Source of the DNA: an uncultured Bacilli bacterium
GTDB taxonomy: Bacteria > Bacillota_I > Bacilli_A > RF39 > UBA660
DNA length: 28,341 nucleotides
Assembly: GCA_947631525.1 (NCBI GenBank)
Contig: CANRLQ010000003.1
Coordinates: forward strand, 1 to 28,341
Reading direction: 5' to 3'
Part shown: piece after piece, positions 1 to 6,745 of the stretch
Layout: every line of letters begins with the position of its first letter
Numbering within the stretch: the stretch's first letter is position 1
The notes under the pieces: model-generated
What the model was told of the DNA's origin: nothing
The model's database searches: none
Seen by the model: only the letters and a program-made list of their open reading frames with translations
Position numbers and translations under genes: made by a program

Positions 1-4
1 TTAA

Positions 5-27
5 GTTCAAACTATAAAAGTTCGAAC
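5..27 (-). terminator. Possible terminator hairpin behind tRNA-Gly
   Basis: On the minus strand GTTCGAAC (20-27) can pair with GTTTGAAC (5-12), an 8-bp stem with one G-U pair and a 7-base loop, just downstream of the tRNA CCA. The window ends before a T-tract could be judged, so this is tentative. Confidence 0.35.
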
Positions 28-38
28 AGAAACGTCAC

Positions 39-112
39 TGGAGCGGATGAGGAGAATCGAACTCCCGTAGTCAGCTTGGAAGGCTGAGGTTCTACCATTA
101 AACTACATCCGC
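39..112 (-). tRNA. tRNA-Gly (anticodon TCC), CCA encoded
   Basis: Read on the minus strand, the sequence folds as a complete cloverleaf. The 7-bp acceptor stem is GCGGATG/CATCCGC, the anticodon stem is TCAGC/GCTGA around a loop containing TCC, and the T-loop is GTTCGATTC. The discriminator is T and the 3' CCA is encoded at 39-41. The TCC anticodon decodes GGA/GGG and, by wobble, other Gly codons. It is transcribed alone to the left from a near-consensus promoter at 131-158. Confidence 0.96.
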
Positions 113-130
113 ATTAAGTAGACAATAATA

Positions 131-158
131 ATTATACCAAATTTTTATATAATGTCAA
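131..158 (-). promoter_or_regulatory. Promoter of tRNA-Gly
   Basis: On the minus strand, TTGACA (153-158) is followed after 16 bases by TATAAT (131-136), with a TGG extended -10 in front of it. Transcription would start near 124, about a dozen bases before the mature tRNA 5' end at 112. This is the closest match to the housekeeping sigma consensus in the window. Confidence 0.85.
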
Positions 159-189
159 TAATTTTTATAAAAAAAATAAAATTAACATT

Positions 190-230
190 TATTACGTAAA
201 GTGAAAAATTAAATTCCACTTTACGTAATA
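190..230. repeat. 14-bp perfect inverted repeat in a divergent intergenic region
   Basis: The arms at 190-203 and 217-230 are exact reverse complements, separated by 13 bases. Each arm contains the palindrome TTACGTAA. The element lies between the leftward tRNA promoter and the rightward promoter of the gene at 375. Neither arm is followed by a T-tract, so it does not look like an ordinary terminator. It may be an operator or a site for a dimeric DNA-binding protein. The rest of 113-374 is AT-rich with no gene visible. Confidence 0.6.
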
Positions 231-290
231 TTATTAATATTAATATATGTAAAAAAAATATTTAATATACTTTAAATATTTTTGTAATAA

Positions 291-299
291 TGATATAAT
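291..299 (+). promoter_or_regulatory. Extended -10 promoter for gene at 375
   Basis: TGA followed by TATAAT (294-299) forms an extended -10. The -35 position (271-276, TTTAAA) is weak. The predicted start near 306 gives a leader of roughly 70 bases. Confidence 0.45.
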
Positions 300-374
300 A
301 TATAGTAATAATATAGTAGTATTGAAAAATATGAATAAATGTATTATAATTTTATAGTTGATTGGAGAGATAAT

Positions 375-827
375 ATGAAATTTTCAAATAAAAATAAAAA
401 AGGTACAATAATTTTAATTGTAATATTAATATTATTATTAGGATTAATTTTTATATATAGGTTCTTATCACCAAACACTGGCAAAAATGAATATGGTGAT
501 AGATTGAAAGGAATAGAAAAAGTAGAAATTACTAAACAAACACAAAAAAAATATGTAGATGAATTAGAAGAAAATGAAAAAGTCAAAAAAGCTAGTGTAG
601 ATATAAAAGGACGATTAATTAATATAATAATAACTTTAAATTCTGATGTTTCTAGAGATAAATCAAAAGAATTAGCAAATGAATCATTAAAATTTTTTGA
701 AGAAGAGGAATTATCATATTACGATATACAAGTATATTTAAAAAGTGATGATTCAAAAAATAAAGATTATCCTATAATAGGATATAAACATAAATCGAAA
801 GATAAACTTGTATGGAGTAATAATTAG
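375..827 (+). CDS. Unknown single-pass membrane protein (150 aa)
   Basis: I do not recognise a family. The ATG at 375 is preceded by GGAGAGA (364-370), so an in-frame ATG at 339 that lacks a ribosome binding site is not preferred. The protein starts with a short basic segment (KFSNKNKKG) and one hydrophobic helix at about residues 10-30, followed by about 120 outward-facing, charged residues of alternating helix and strand character. That orientation follows the positive-inside rule and is inferred. The next gene, a membrane sensor with extracytoplasmic ligand domains, begins 14 bases after this stop, so the two are probably co-transcribed and may work together. Assigning a partner or accessory role would be inference only. 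Confidence 0.75.
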   Translation: MKFSNKNKKGTIILIVILILLLGLIFIYRFLSPNTGKNEYGDRLKGIEKVEITKQTQKKYVDELEENEKVKKASVDIKGRLINIIITLNSDVSRDKSKELANESLKFFEEEELSYYDIQVYLKSDDSKNKDYPIIGYKHKSKDKLVWSNN

Positions 828-841
828 ATTAGGTGGTAAAA

Positions 842-2884
842 ATGAATAAAAAGAGAATAACGATAATAAGTTTAATAGTTGTACTAATATTATCAATAAC
901 AGGAATAACATATTACTTTTTAAATAAACCAGATAAAAATACAACATTAACAATATTAGAAAAAAAATGGATAGAAAATAATAAAAACAATGTAATTGAT
1001 TTATCAATAATAAATAACATTCCAGTATTTAATTATGAAGGTAATGGAGTATTATTTGATTTTATAGAAAATATAGAAAAAGATACAAATCTAGAATTTA
1101 ATAAATTATCTTATGAAATAGGAACAGAACCAAATTCCGAATATTCATTTAAAATAGTTGATAAAATCGATAAAAATCAACTAAAAATATATGAAGATAA
1201 TTACGCAATTATAACTAAGCAACCAATGAAATATAATTCGTTAGAAGAAATTCCTACAATAACAGTAGGTGTTTTATCAGGTGAAATAGATAAAATAAAT
1301 TATTATTTAGGAGCAAATAAAAATATAATATATAAACCATATAAAAATACTACACAAATGATTACAGAAATAAAATCTGATAAAAGTACTATAGATGGAA
1401 TTATATTACCAAAAACAATTTATTTAAAAAATATAATTGAAAGTGATAAGTTAAACATAAGTTATAATATAACAGAAATGAAAAAATATTTAGTTTTGAA
1501 TCTTGGAAATGAAAAAAGATTAAATCAAATTCTAAAAAAATATTATGAAAAGTGGAGTAATGAAAGTTATGAAACTTCATTTAATGAAAATTTTTCAAGT
1601 GATTATTTTAAATTTAAACAAATATACGAACAAGAACAAGTAAATTTTAAAAGTAAAAGATATGCTTATGCATTTATAGATTATGCTCCTTATGATTCAT
1701 TAGTTGATAGAAAATTAGTTGGAATAAACAATGAGATAATTAAAAATTTTGCTTCATCAAATGATATAGAAATAAGTTTTAAAAAATATAAAAATATTAA
1801 TGAATTAGTAAATGCATTTAATGAAAATAAAGTAGATTTCTTCTTTAATACATCAAATAGAAGTTCCTATGAACTTGATATTGATGAAACATTATCTGTT
1901 TATCAAGAAAATATTGCTGTAATATCTAAAGATAACAAAAATATAACAATAAACTCTCTAGCATCTCTTAATAATTATAATGTTTTAACTATAAAAGATA
2001 GTAAAATAGAAGAAGTATTAAAAGAAAATGATATAGATGCTAGAACATATAATAATATTGGAGAATTAATAAATAAGAAAAAAGATGAAGATGTTATAGT
2101 TATTGATTATTTAACTTATGGAACATATATGTATGACCAATTAAAAGACTATAAAATTGACTATCAATTTCAATTACTAGGTGATTATAATTTTATATGT
2201 AAAGACATAAATGATAATAAAGTATTTAATGAATTCTTTAATTTCTATTTATCATTTATAAATGAAAATGAATTTATAAATAGAGTTAATTATAAATTAT
2301 TTAAAGAACAAATAACAAATCATTTATCTTTTATAATTATATTATTATTATTTATAATTCTTATAATTATAACAACTGTATTTATTATAAAGAAATTAAA
2401 ACCAAAGAAAAAAGAAACAATAAGTAGAGAAGATAAATTAAGATATATTGATATGTTAACATCACTTAAAAATAGAAATTATCTAAATGATTCTATTGAA
2501 GCGTGGGATAATAGTGAAATATATCCACAAACATTAATTATTGTTGATTTAAATAACATAGCTTATATAAATGATAATTATGGACATGAAGAAGGAGATA
2601 ATATCATTAAAGAAGCTGCAGGTATTTTAATTAAAACACAAATAGAAAATAGTGAAATAATGCGTACAAATGGTAATGAGTTCTTAATATATTTAGTTTC
2701 TTATGATGAAAAGCAAATAGTAACATATATAAGAAAATTAAATAAGGAATTAAAAGAACTTAATCATGGATTTGGAGCAGCAATTGGATATAGTATGATT
2801 AATGATCCAATTAAAACAATAGATGATGCTATAAATGAAGCAACATTAGACATGAAAAGTAATAAAGAAGAACTACAAGGCTAA
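842..2884 (+). CDS. Membrane sensor: tandem SBP-like domains, TM, degenerate GGDEF
   Basis: The ATG at 842 has AGGTGG (831-836) at good spacing. An in-frame GTG at 833 lies inside that ribosome binding site and is rejected, giving 680 residues. An N-terminal signal-anchor helix (about 7-27) is followed by two extracytoplasmic regions that look like bacterial extracellular solute-binding (SBP_bac_3-type) domains, at about 35-245 and 270-485. A strong membrane helix follows at about 495-517, then a GGDEF-type domain at about 535-680. The A-site-like segment LTSLKNRNYLND and the VDLNNIAYINDNYGHEEGD segment are kept. The signature GGDEF is NGNEF (residues 610-614) and the RxxD inhibitory site is absent. 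The most likely reading is a ligand sensor whose cyclase domain is inactive or altered. No EAL or HD-GYP domain is present. Confidence 0.8.
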   Translation: MNKKRITIISLIVVLILSITGITYYFLNKPDKNTTLTILEKKWIENNKNNVIDLSIINNIPVFNYEGNGVLFDFIENIEKDTNLEFNKLSYEIGTEPNSEYSFKIVDKIDKNQLKIYEDNYAIITKQPMKYNSLEEIPTITVGVLSGEIDKINYYLGANKNIIYKPYKNTTQMITEIKSDKSTIDGIILPKTIYLKNIIESDKLNISYNITEMKKYLVLNLGNEKRLNQILKKYYEKWSNESYETSFNENFSSDYFKFKQIYEQEQVNFKSKRYAYAFIDYAPYDSLVDRKLVGINNEIIKNFASSNDIEISFKKYKNINELVNAFNENKVDFFFNTSNRSSYELDIDETLSVYQENIAVISKDNKNITINSLASLNNYNVLTIKDSKIEEVLKENDIDARTYNNIGELINKKKDEDVIVIDYLTYGTYMYDQLKDYKIDYQFQLLGDYNFICKDINDNKVFNEFFNFYLSFINENEFINRVNYKLFKEQITNHLSFIIILLLFIILIIITTVFIIKKLKPKKKETISREDKLRYIDMLTSLKNRNYLNDSIEAWDNSEIYPQTLIIVDLNNIAYINDNYGHEEGDNIIKEAAGILIKTQIENSEIMRTNGNEFLIYLVSYDEKQIVTYIRKLNKELKELNHGFGAAIGYSMINDPIKTIDDAINEATLDMKSNKEELQG

Positions 2885-2906
2885 ATTTTAAATATTTAGT
2901 CTTTTT
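2879..2906 (+). terminator. Rho-independent terminator overlapping the sensor stop codon
   Basis: GGCTAAAT (2879-2886) pairs with ATTTAGTC (2894-2901) and is followed by TTTTT. The left arm contains the TAA stop of the sensor gene. Confidence 0.8.
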
Positions 2907-2930
2907 GTTTAAAAAAAACTATTTAAATGA

Positions 2931-2936
2931 TATAAT
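2931..2936 (+). promoter_or_regulatory. -10 element for yihY-like gene
   Basis: TATAAT at 2931-2936 lies only 17 bases before the ATG and just before the ribosome binding site AAGGTGAT. The -35 is poor (TTGTTT at 2905-2910, 20-base spacer). This implies a very short leader. Confidence 0.5.
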
Positions 2937-2953
2937 ACATGTAAGGTGATAAT

Positions 2954-3787
2954 ATGGATAATATAAAAATATATTTAAAAAAATTATTTAGTATAATAAG
3001 TAGACCAGAAATGAAAATTCTTCCTGGACAAGTTGCCTTCTTTTTATTAATATCATTAATACCTAGTATAACTTTATTTGGAATAATTTGTTCTATATTT
3101 TCAATCTCTACTTTTGATATATTTGTTGCCTTTTCAAATGTTTTACCAAAAGGTGCTTTTGAAATATTAGAACCTTTTATAAATCAGACATTGAGTAATC
3201 ATTCGATTTTGCTGTATTTTATTATAGGCTTTATATTATCATCAAACGGTCCACATTCTATTATTTTAGCTTCGAATATATTATATCAAGTAAAACAAAA
3301 AAAATATTTAGAAGATAGAATAAAAGCTTTTTTATTAACAATAATATTAATGTTTGTTTTTATCTTTAACTTGGTAGTTTTAGCTTTTGGAAATATAATT
3401 TTAAAAACAATTTTTGATTTGGAAATATTTGCTAATATCTCAGATGTTTTCTATCATCTATTCGTTTATTTAAAGTGGCCAGTTGCTTTCTTTTTAATAT
3501 TTGTAAGTTTGAAATTAGTTTATACTATAACACCTGATAAAAAGATATTAAGTAAAACAGTTACTAAAGGATCATTATTTACAACAATTGGTTGGTTATT
3601 TGTAACAGCTATTTATTCTTATTATGCAAATAATATTGCACATTATGATTTATTTTATGGCAGTTTATCCAATTTAGCAATCTTGATGATGTGGATATAT
3701 ATATTATGTTACATATTTGTAATTGGTATTATTATAAATGCAAATAATTATAAATTTATGGAAGAAAATACTAGCAATAAAAAATAG
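2954..3787 (+). CDS. yihY: YihY/BrkB-family inner membrane protein
   Basis: This 277-residue polytopic protein matches the YihY/virulence factor BrkB family in length and in motif order. It has the N-terminal LPGQVAFFLLISLIPSITLF segment (about residues 23-42), the conserved polar SNGPHSIILASNILY region (about 97-111), and later hydrophobic helices ending in a GSLSNLAILMMWIYIL segment. About six membrane helices are visible. The biochemical function of this family is not established, and the older RNase BN label is obsolete. The ATG at 2954 follows AAGGTGATAAT. It has its own -10 and sits after a terminator, so it is a separate transcription unit. No terminator lies immediately after its stop; the first one on this strand is at 3932-3958. 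Confidence 0.9.
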   Translation: MDNIKIYLKKLFSIISRPEMKILPGQVAFFLLISLIPSITLFGIICSIFSISTFDIFVAFSNVLPKGAFEILEPFINQTLSNHSILLYFIIGFILSSNGPHSIILASNILYQVKQKKYLEDRIKAFLLTIILMFVFIFNLVVLAFGNIILKTIFDLEIFANISDVFYHLFVYLKWPVAFFLIFVSLKLVYTITPDKKILSKTVTKGSLFTTIGWLFVTAIYSYYANNIAHYDLFYGSLSNLAILMMWIYILCYIFVIGIIINANNYKFMEENTSNKK

Positions 3788-3800
3788 ATTATTGTAAATA

Positions 3801-3958
3801 ATATAGTTAGATACATATATTATTACCTGTATGTATCTAGCAGACTACGTTTAGTACCGAGTGTAGTTTTACTGTGAACTAATAAGTATTAATTGTTAAG
3901 GTAATGCTCTCCTTTCTAAATCTCATACAAAAAAGGGAATTATTTCCCTTTGTTTTTT
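3801..3958 (+). ncRNA. Candidate structured RNA or structured 3' UTR
   Basis: This convergent gap has locally richer G+C than its surroundings and several pairings. An 11-bp stem joins 3809-3819 and 3828-3838 (one U-G pair). A 7-bp stem joins 3842-3848 and 3863-3869. The loop sequence ATTACC (3822-3827) is complementary to GGTAAT (3900-3905), a possible pseudoknot. It ends in a terminator with a plus-strand T-tract (3932-3958). No ORF of note is present. I found no convincing promoter just upstream, so it could be a processed 3' UTR of the yihY-like gene. It matches no RNA class that I recognise. Confidence 0.4.
3932..3958. terminator. Bidirectional terminator
   Basis: AAAGGGAA (3932-3939) pairs with TTCCCTTT (3944-3951) around a 4-base loop. 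A TTTTTT run (3953-3958) follows on the plus strand and a six-T run follows on the minus strand. The minus-strand carboxypeptidase stop codon lies in the loop, so its last codons form one arm. Confidence 0.85.
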
Positions 3959-4893
3959 ATATAATAAGCATAATATTCATCAAATGTAATTTTTTCTTCA
4001 TATATTTGTTTAGCTACTTCCTTACCAACATATCTATAATGCCATGGTTCATAGTCATATCCTGTTAAATTTTCTTTTCCTTTAGGATATCTCAAGATAA
4101 ATCCATATTTATAACTATTTTTTTGTAACCATTTAAATTCATCAGTTCCTTCAAAACTATCCATAGTACTTCCATATGTAAAAACATCTATAGATAAACC
4201 TGTTTGATGTTCAGAATATCCAGCTCTAGCAGCAACACTATCAGCCCAACTTTCTCCTTTTTGATTAGAATAACTATCCCATAATTGTTTTTGATAATTA
4301 TAATCACGATATGAAGAAGTAATAATTATTGATAAATCTTCTGATTTAGCATCATTCCACATATCTAAAAAATTTTCATAAACTTCTTTTTTTATTTGAT
4401 TTTCTCCATATGAATAATAATTTTTAACATCAACTAAATCACTAGGTACATATTTTTCATCAAGATAATTAAATTTATTTACTAACATTAAGTTATTTTT
4501 AGAAACATCTGTTTTATTTGTAGCTTTTTTATCATAATAATCGTAATTTACTTTTACATTAATAATACTTACTGTATCTTTAATTGTAGTATCATTATTA
4601 TCAATATAATATTTAATATAAGAATCTAAATTATCAAAAATAAAGTATTTTTGTTTAAGAAACTTAGGAATTAATTTATTATATTTTTTCTTTAATATTT
4701 TTTCTATTTGATTATCATTTAATTTTGTTATTAATGTAATATCATTTTTAGTATATCCTAATTTAGATAATTTATATGGATAGCTATTAATTTCTTTAAT
4801 TTTGCAATATCCAAAAATAGAAAGAATAATTATAATAAGTGTAATGATAAAGAACTTAATAACACTTTTTTTTAATCTTCTTCTTTTTTTCAT
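3940..4893 (-). CDS. VanY-type D-alanyl-D-alanine carboxypeptidase (peptidase M15B)
   Basis: This zinc D,D-carboxypeptidase of the LAS superfamily trims terminal D-Ala from peptidoglycan stems outside the membrane. A basic N-terminus and one membrane helix (about 12-29) anchor it. About 140 residues of unassigned sequence precede the catalytic domain at about 150-310. Visible motifs are SSYRDYNYQ (193-201), SEHQTGLSIDV with zinc ligands H229 and D236, and EPWHYRYVG with catalytic E282 and third ligand H285. The full catalytic set is present, so it should be active. The ATG follows AGGTGATACT. It is a single-gene unit with its own promoter. The long N-terminal spacer has no recognised domain. 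Confidence 0.92.
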   Translation of the reverse strand: MKKRRRLKKSVIKFFIITLIIIILSIFGYCKIKEINSYPYKLSKLGYTKNDITLITKLNDNQIEKILKKKYNKLIPKFLKQKYFIFDNLDSYIKYYIDNNDTTIKDTVSIINVKVNYDYYDKKATNKTDVSKNNLMLVNKFNYLDEKYVPSDLVDVKNYYSYGENQIKKEVYENFLDMWNDAKSEDLSIIITSSYRDYNYQKQLWDSYSNQKGESWADSVAARAGYSEHQTGLSIDVFTYGSTMDSFEGTDEFKWLQKNSYKYGFILRYPKGKENLTGYDYEPWHYRYVGKEVAKQIYEEKITFDEYYAYYIKNKGK

Positions 4894-4909
4894 AGTATCA
4901 CCTAGTTTA

Positions 4910-4937
4910 ATTATATCATTTTTTTTATAAAAGTAAA
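4910..4937 (-). promoter_or_regulatory. Promoter of the VanY-type carboxypeptidase gene
   Basis: On the minus strand TTTACT (4932-4937), a 16-base spacer and TATAAT (4910-4915) with a TGA extended -10. The -10 is only 16 bases from the ATG, so the leader is about 10 bases and just includes the ribosome binding site. Confidence 0.65.
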
Positions 4938-4989
4938 TGTATATAAAAAAATAAATAAAACAATCTAATAATAGATTAAGAGGTGAATT

Positions 4990-5508
4990 ATGGGAATATT
5001 TTTATTATGTATAAAAGTCTTTTTTGTAAGAATAATCGATGTATCACTTGGAACAATAAGAACTATTGTAACGGTAAAAGACCGCAAATTATTAGCTTCA
5101 TCAATAGGTTTCATTGAAGTTTTTGTTTGGTTTGTAATCGTTAAAGAAGCCTTAAATACAGATTCAACAAGTATATGGATAGCTGTTTCATATGCTTTAG
5201 GTTTTGCAACAGGAACATATATTGGTACATATTTATCTGGTAAATATATTAAAGGTAATTTTGGCGTGCAAGTTATAACGAGTGGTCAAAATAATAATTT
5301 GATAAAAGATTTAAGAAAAAATGGATATGCTGTTTCAGTAATTGATATAAAAGGACATGATGAAAAAAATATAAAGTACATGTTATTTATTGAGATAGAT
5401 AAAAATAAATTTAAACATTTAAAAGAATTTATTAAACAGTATGATAAAAAAGCATTTATAGTTGTTAATGAAACAAAATATGTTCAAAATGGATATTTTC
5501 AAAAATAA
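4990..5508 (+). CDS. UPF0316 membrane protein (DUF5698/DUF2179)
   Basis: This 172-residue protein has the layout of the UPF0316 family. Three membrane helices fill about residues 1-80, including the conserved IDVSLGTIRTI and GFIEVFVWF segments. A cytoplasmic DUF2179 domain follows at about 90-165. The function is unknown; DUF2179 resembles small-ligand-binding alpha/beta domains. The ATG follows AGAGGTGAATT. A small 6-bp hairpin (4962-4967 with 4972-4977) sits just before the ribosome binding site. The next gene (PBP5-type) starts 44 bases downstream without an obvious terminator, so co-transcription is likely. Confidence 0.9.
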   Translation: MGIFLLCIKVFFVRIIDVSLGTIRTIVTVKDRKLLASSIGFIEVFVWFVIVKEALNTDSTSIWIAVSYALGFATGTYIGTYLSGKYIKGNFGVQVITSGQNNNLIKDLRKNGYAVSVIDIKGHDEKNIKYMLFIEIDKNKFKHLKEFIKQYDKKAFIVVNETKYVQNGYFQK

Positions 5509-5552
5509 ACATAATTATACAAATTTTTCATAATCTTTAGTAGAGGTGAATT

Positions 5553-6710
5553 ATGAAAAAAGTAATCAATTTTTTAATGGTAATAGGGTTATTATTAGTA
5601 TCATTACCTGTAAAAGCTGAAGAAGCTAAACTTGTTGAAAAGGCAAAAAGTGCTATATTAATAGAAGCATCAACAGGGAAAATTATATATGAAAAAAATA
5701 GTCATGAAAAATTAGCTCCCGCATCAATGACTAAAATAATGAGCATGTTATTAATAATGGAAAATATTGATAAAGGCAATATAAAATGGAATGATAAGGT
5801 AACTTCAAGTAAAAATGCTTCTAGTATGGGTGGTAGTCAAATCCTATTAGAAGAGGGAGAACAAATGAGTGTAAGAGATTTGTTCAAAGGTATAGCCGTA
5901 GCATCTGGTAATGATGCAGTAGTAGCCCTTGCTGAATATATAGCAGGAACTGAAGATGAATTTGTTAAAATGATGAATAATAAAGTAAAAGAATTAGGTT
6001 TAAAAGATACGGTATTTAAAAATCCTCATGGATTAGATGCAGCAAATCATTATTCAAGTGCATATGATATGGCTATGATTGCCAAAGAACTTGTTAAACA
6101 TGAACAAGTATTTGAGTTTACATCAATTTATGAAGATTATTTAAGAAAAGGAACTGATAAAGAGTTATGGTTAGTTAATACAAATAAACTTGTGCGTTTT
6201 AATCCTATTGTTGATGGTCTAAAAACAGGTTATACTAAAGAAGCAGGTTATTGTTTAACAGCAACTGCTAAAAAGAACAATATGCGTCTTATATCTGTTG
6301 TTATGGGGGAACCTGATACTAGTATTAGAAATAGTGAGACCAATTCTTTATTAGACTATGGTTTTGCTCAATATAAATCTCAACAATTAGTATCTAAAAA
6401 TAAAGTTGTTGCTAAGGTAAAAATAGAAAAAGCAAAATCAAAATCAGTTAAAATTATTCCAAAAGAAGATTACTATATAATAAGTAAAAAAACAGAACAA
6501 ATGAAAAAAACAACCTATGATTTAAAATTAAATAATGTAAAAGTTCCTATTAAAAAAGGAGATGTTGTAGGTAAACTATTAATAAAACAAGATGGGAAGG
6601 TAATAGAAACAATTGATGTAACAGTGAGTAAGGATATTAAAAAAGCTAATTTTATTGAATTGTATTGGAGAAATTTTACAGATGTTATTAATGGAAACAT
6701 AAGTATATAA
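5553..6710 (+). CDS. PBP5-type D-alanyl-D-alanine carboxypeptidase (peptidase S11)
   Basis: This serine D,D-carboxypeptidase removes the terminal D-Ala of peptidoglycan stem peptides. It has a cleavable signal peptide with likely cleavage after VKA (residue 22). The three penicillin-binding motifs are SMTK (58-61, nucleophile S58), SGN (118-120) and KTG (224-226). A beta-rich PBP5 C-terminal domain covers about 280-365. A short amphipathic tail (LYWRNFTDVI) probably lies on the membrane outer face. The length of 385 is normal for DacA/DacF proteins. The ATG follows AGAGGTGAATT. Together with the VanY-type enzyme, the cell has two unrelated D,D-carboxypeptidases encoded within 3 kb. Confidence 0.95.
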   Translation: MKKVINFLMVIGLLLVSLPVKAEEAKLVEKAKSAILIEASTGKIIYEKNSHEKLAPASMTKIMSMLLIMENIDKGNIKWNDKVTSSKNASSMGGSQILLEEGEQMSVRDLFKGIAVASGNDAVVALAEYIAGTEDEFVKMMNNKVKELGLKDTVFKNPHGLDAANHYSSAYDMAMIAKELVKHEQVFEFTSIYEDYLRKGTDKELWLVNTNKLVRFNPIVDGLKTGYTKEAGYCLTATAKKNNMRLISVVMGEPDTSIRNSETNSLLDYGFAQYKSQQLVSKNKVVAKVKIEKAKSKSVKIIPKEDYYIISKKTEQMKKTTYDLKLNNVKVPIKKGDVVGKLLIKQDGKVIETIDVTVSKDIKKANFIELYWRNFTDVINGNISI

Positions 6711-6716
6711 TAAGAA

Positions 6717-6745
6717 AAACTACATTTATCATGTAGTTTCTTTTG
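6717..6745. terminator. Terminator between convergent genes
   Basis: AAACTACAT (6717-6725) pairs with ATGTAGTTT (6731-6739) around TTATC, followed by CTTTTG on the plus strand. The TGA stop of the minus-strand acyltransferase gene is inside the hairpin. The T-tract is moderate. Confidence 0.75.

Noticed and set aside
344..586. Minus-strand open frames over real plus-strand genes (also 753-1007, 13461-13709, 22246-22485, 24056-24238)
   Set aside because: They are antisense to well-supported genes, lack ribosome binding sites, and encode low-complexity Phe/Leu/Ile-rich products typical of AT-rich shadows.
833..841. Upstream GTG start for the sensor gene
   Set aside because: The GTG lies within the AGGTGG ribosome binding site; the ATG at 842 has correct spacing.
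3901..3930. Minus-strand GAAAGGAG as a ribosome binding site of a small gene
   Set aside because: No ATG, GTG or TTG at proper spacing opens a frame of useful length; the match is probably chance or part of RNA structure.
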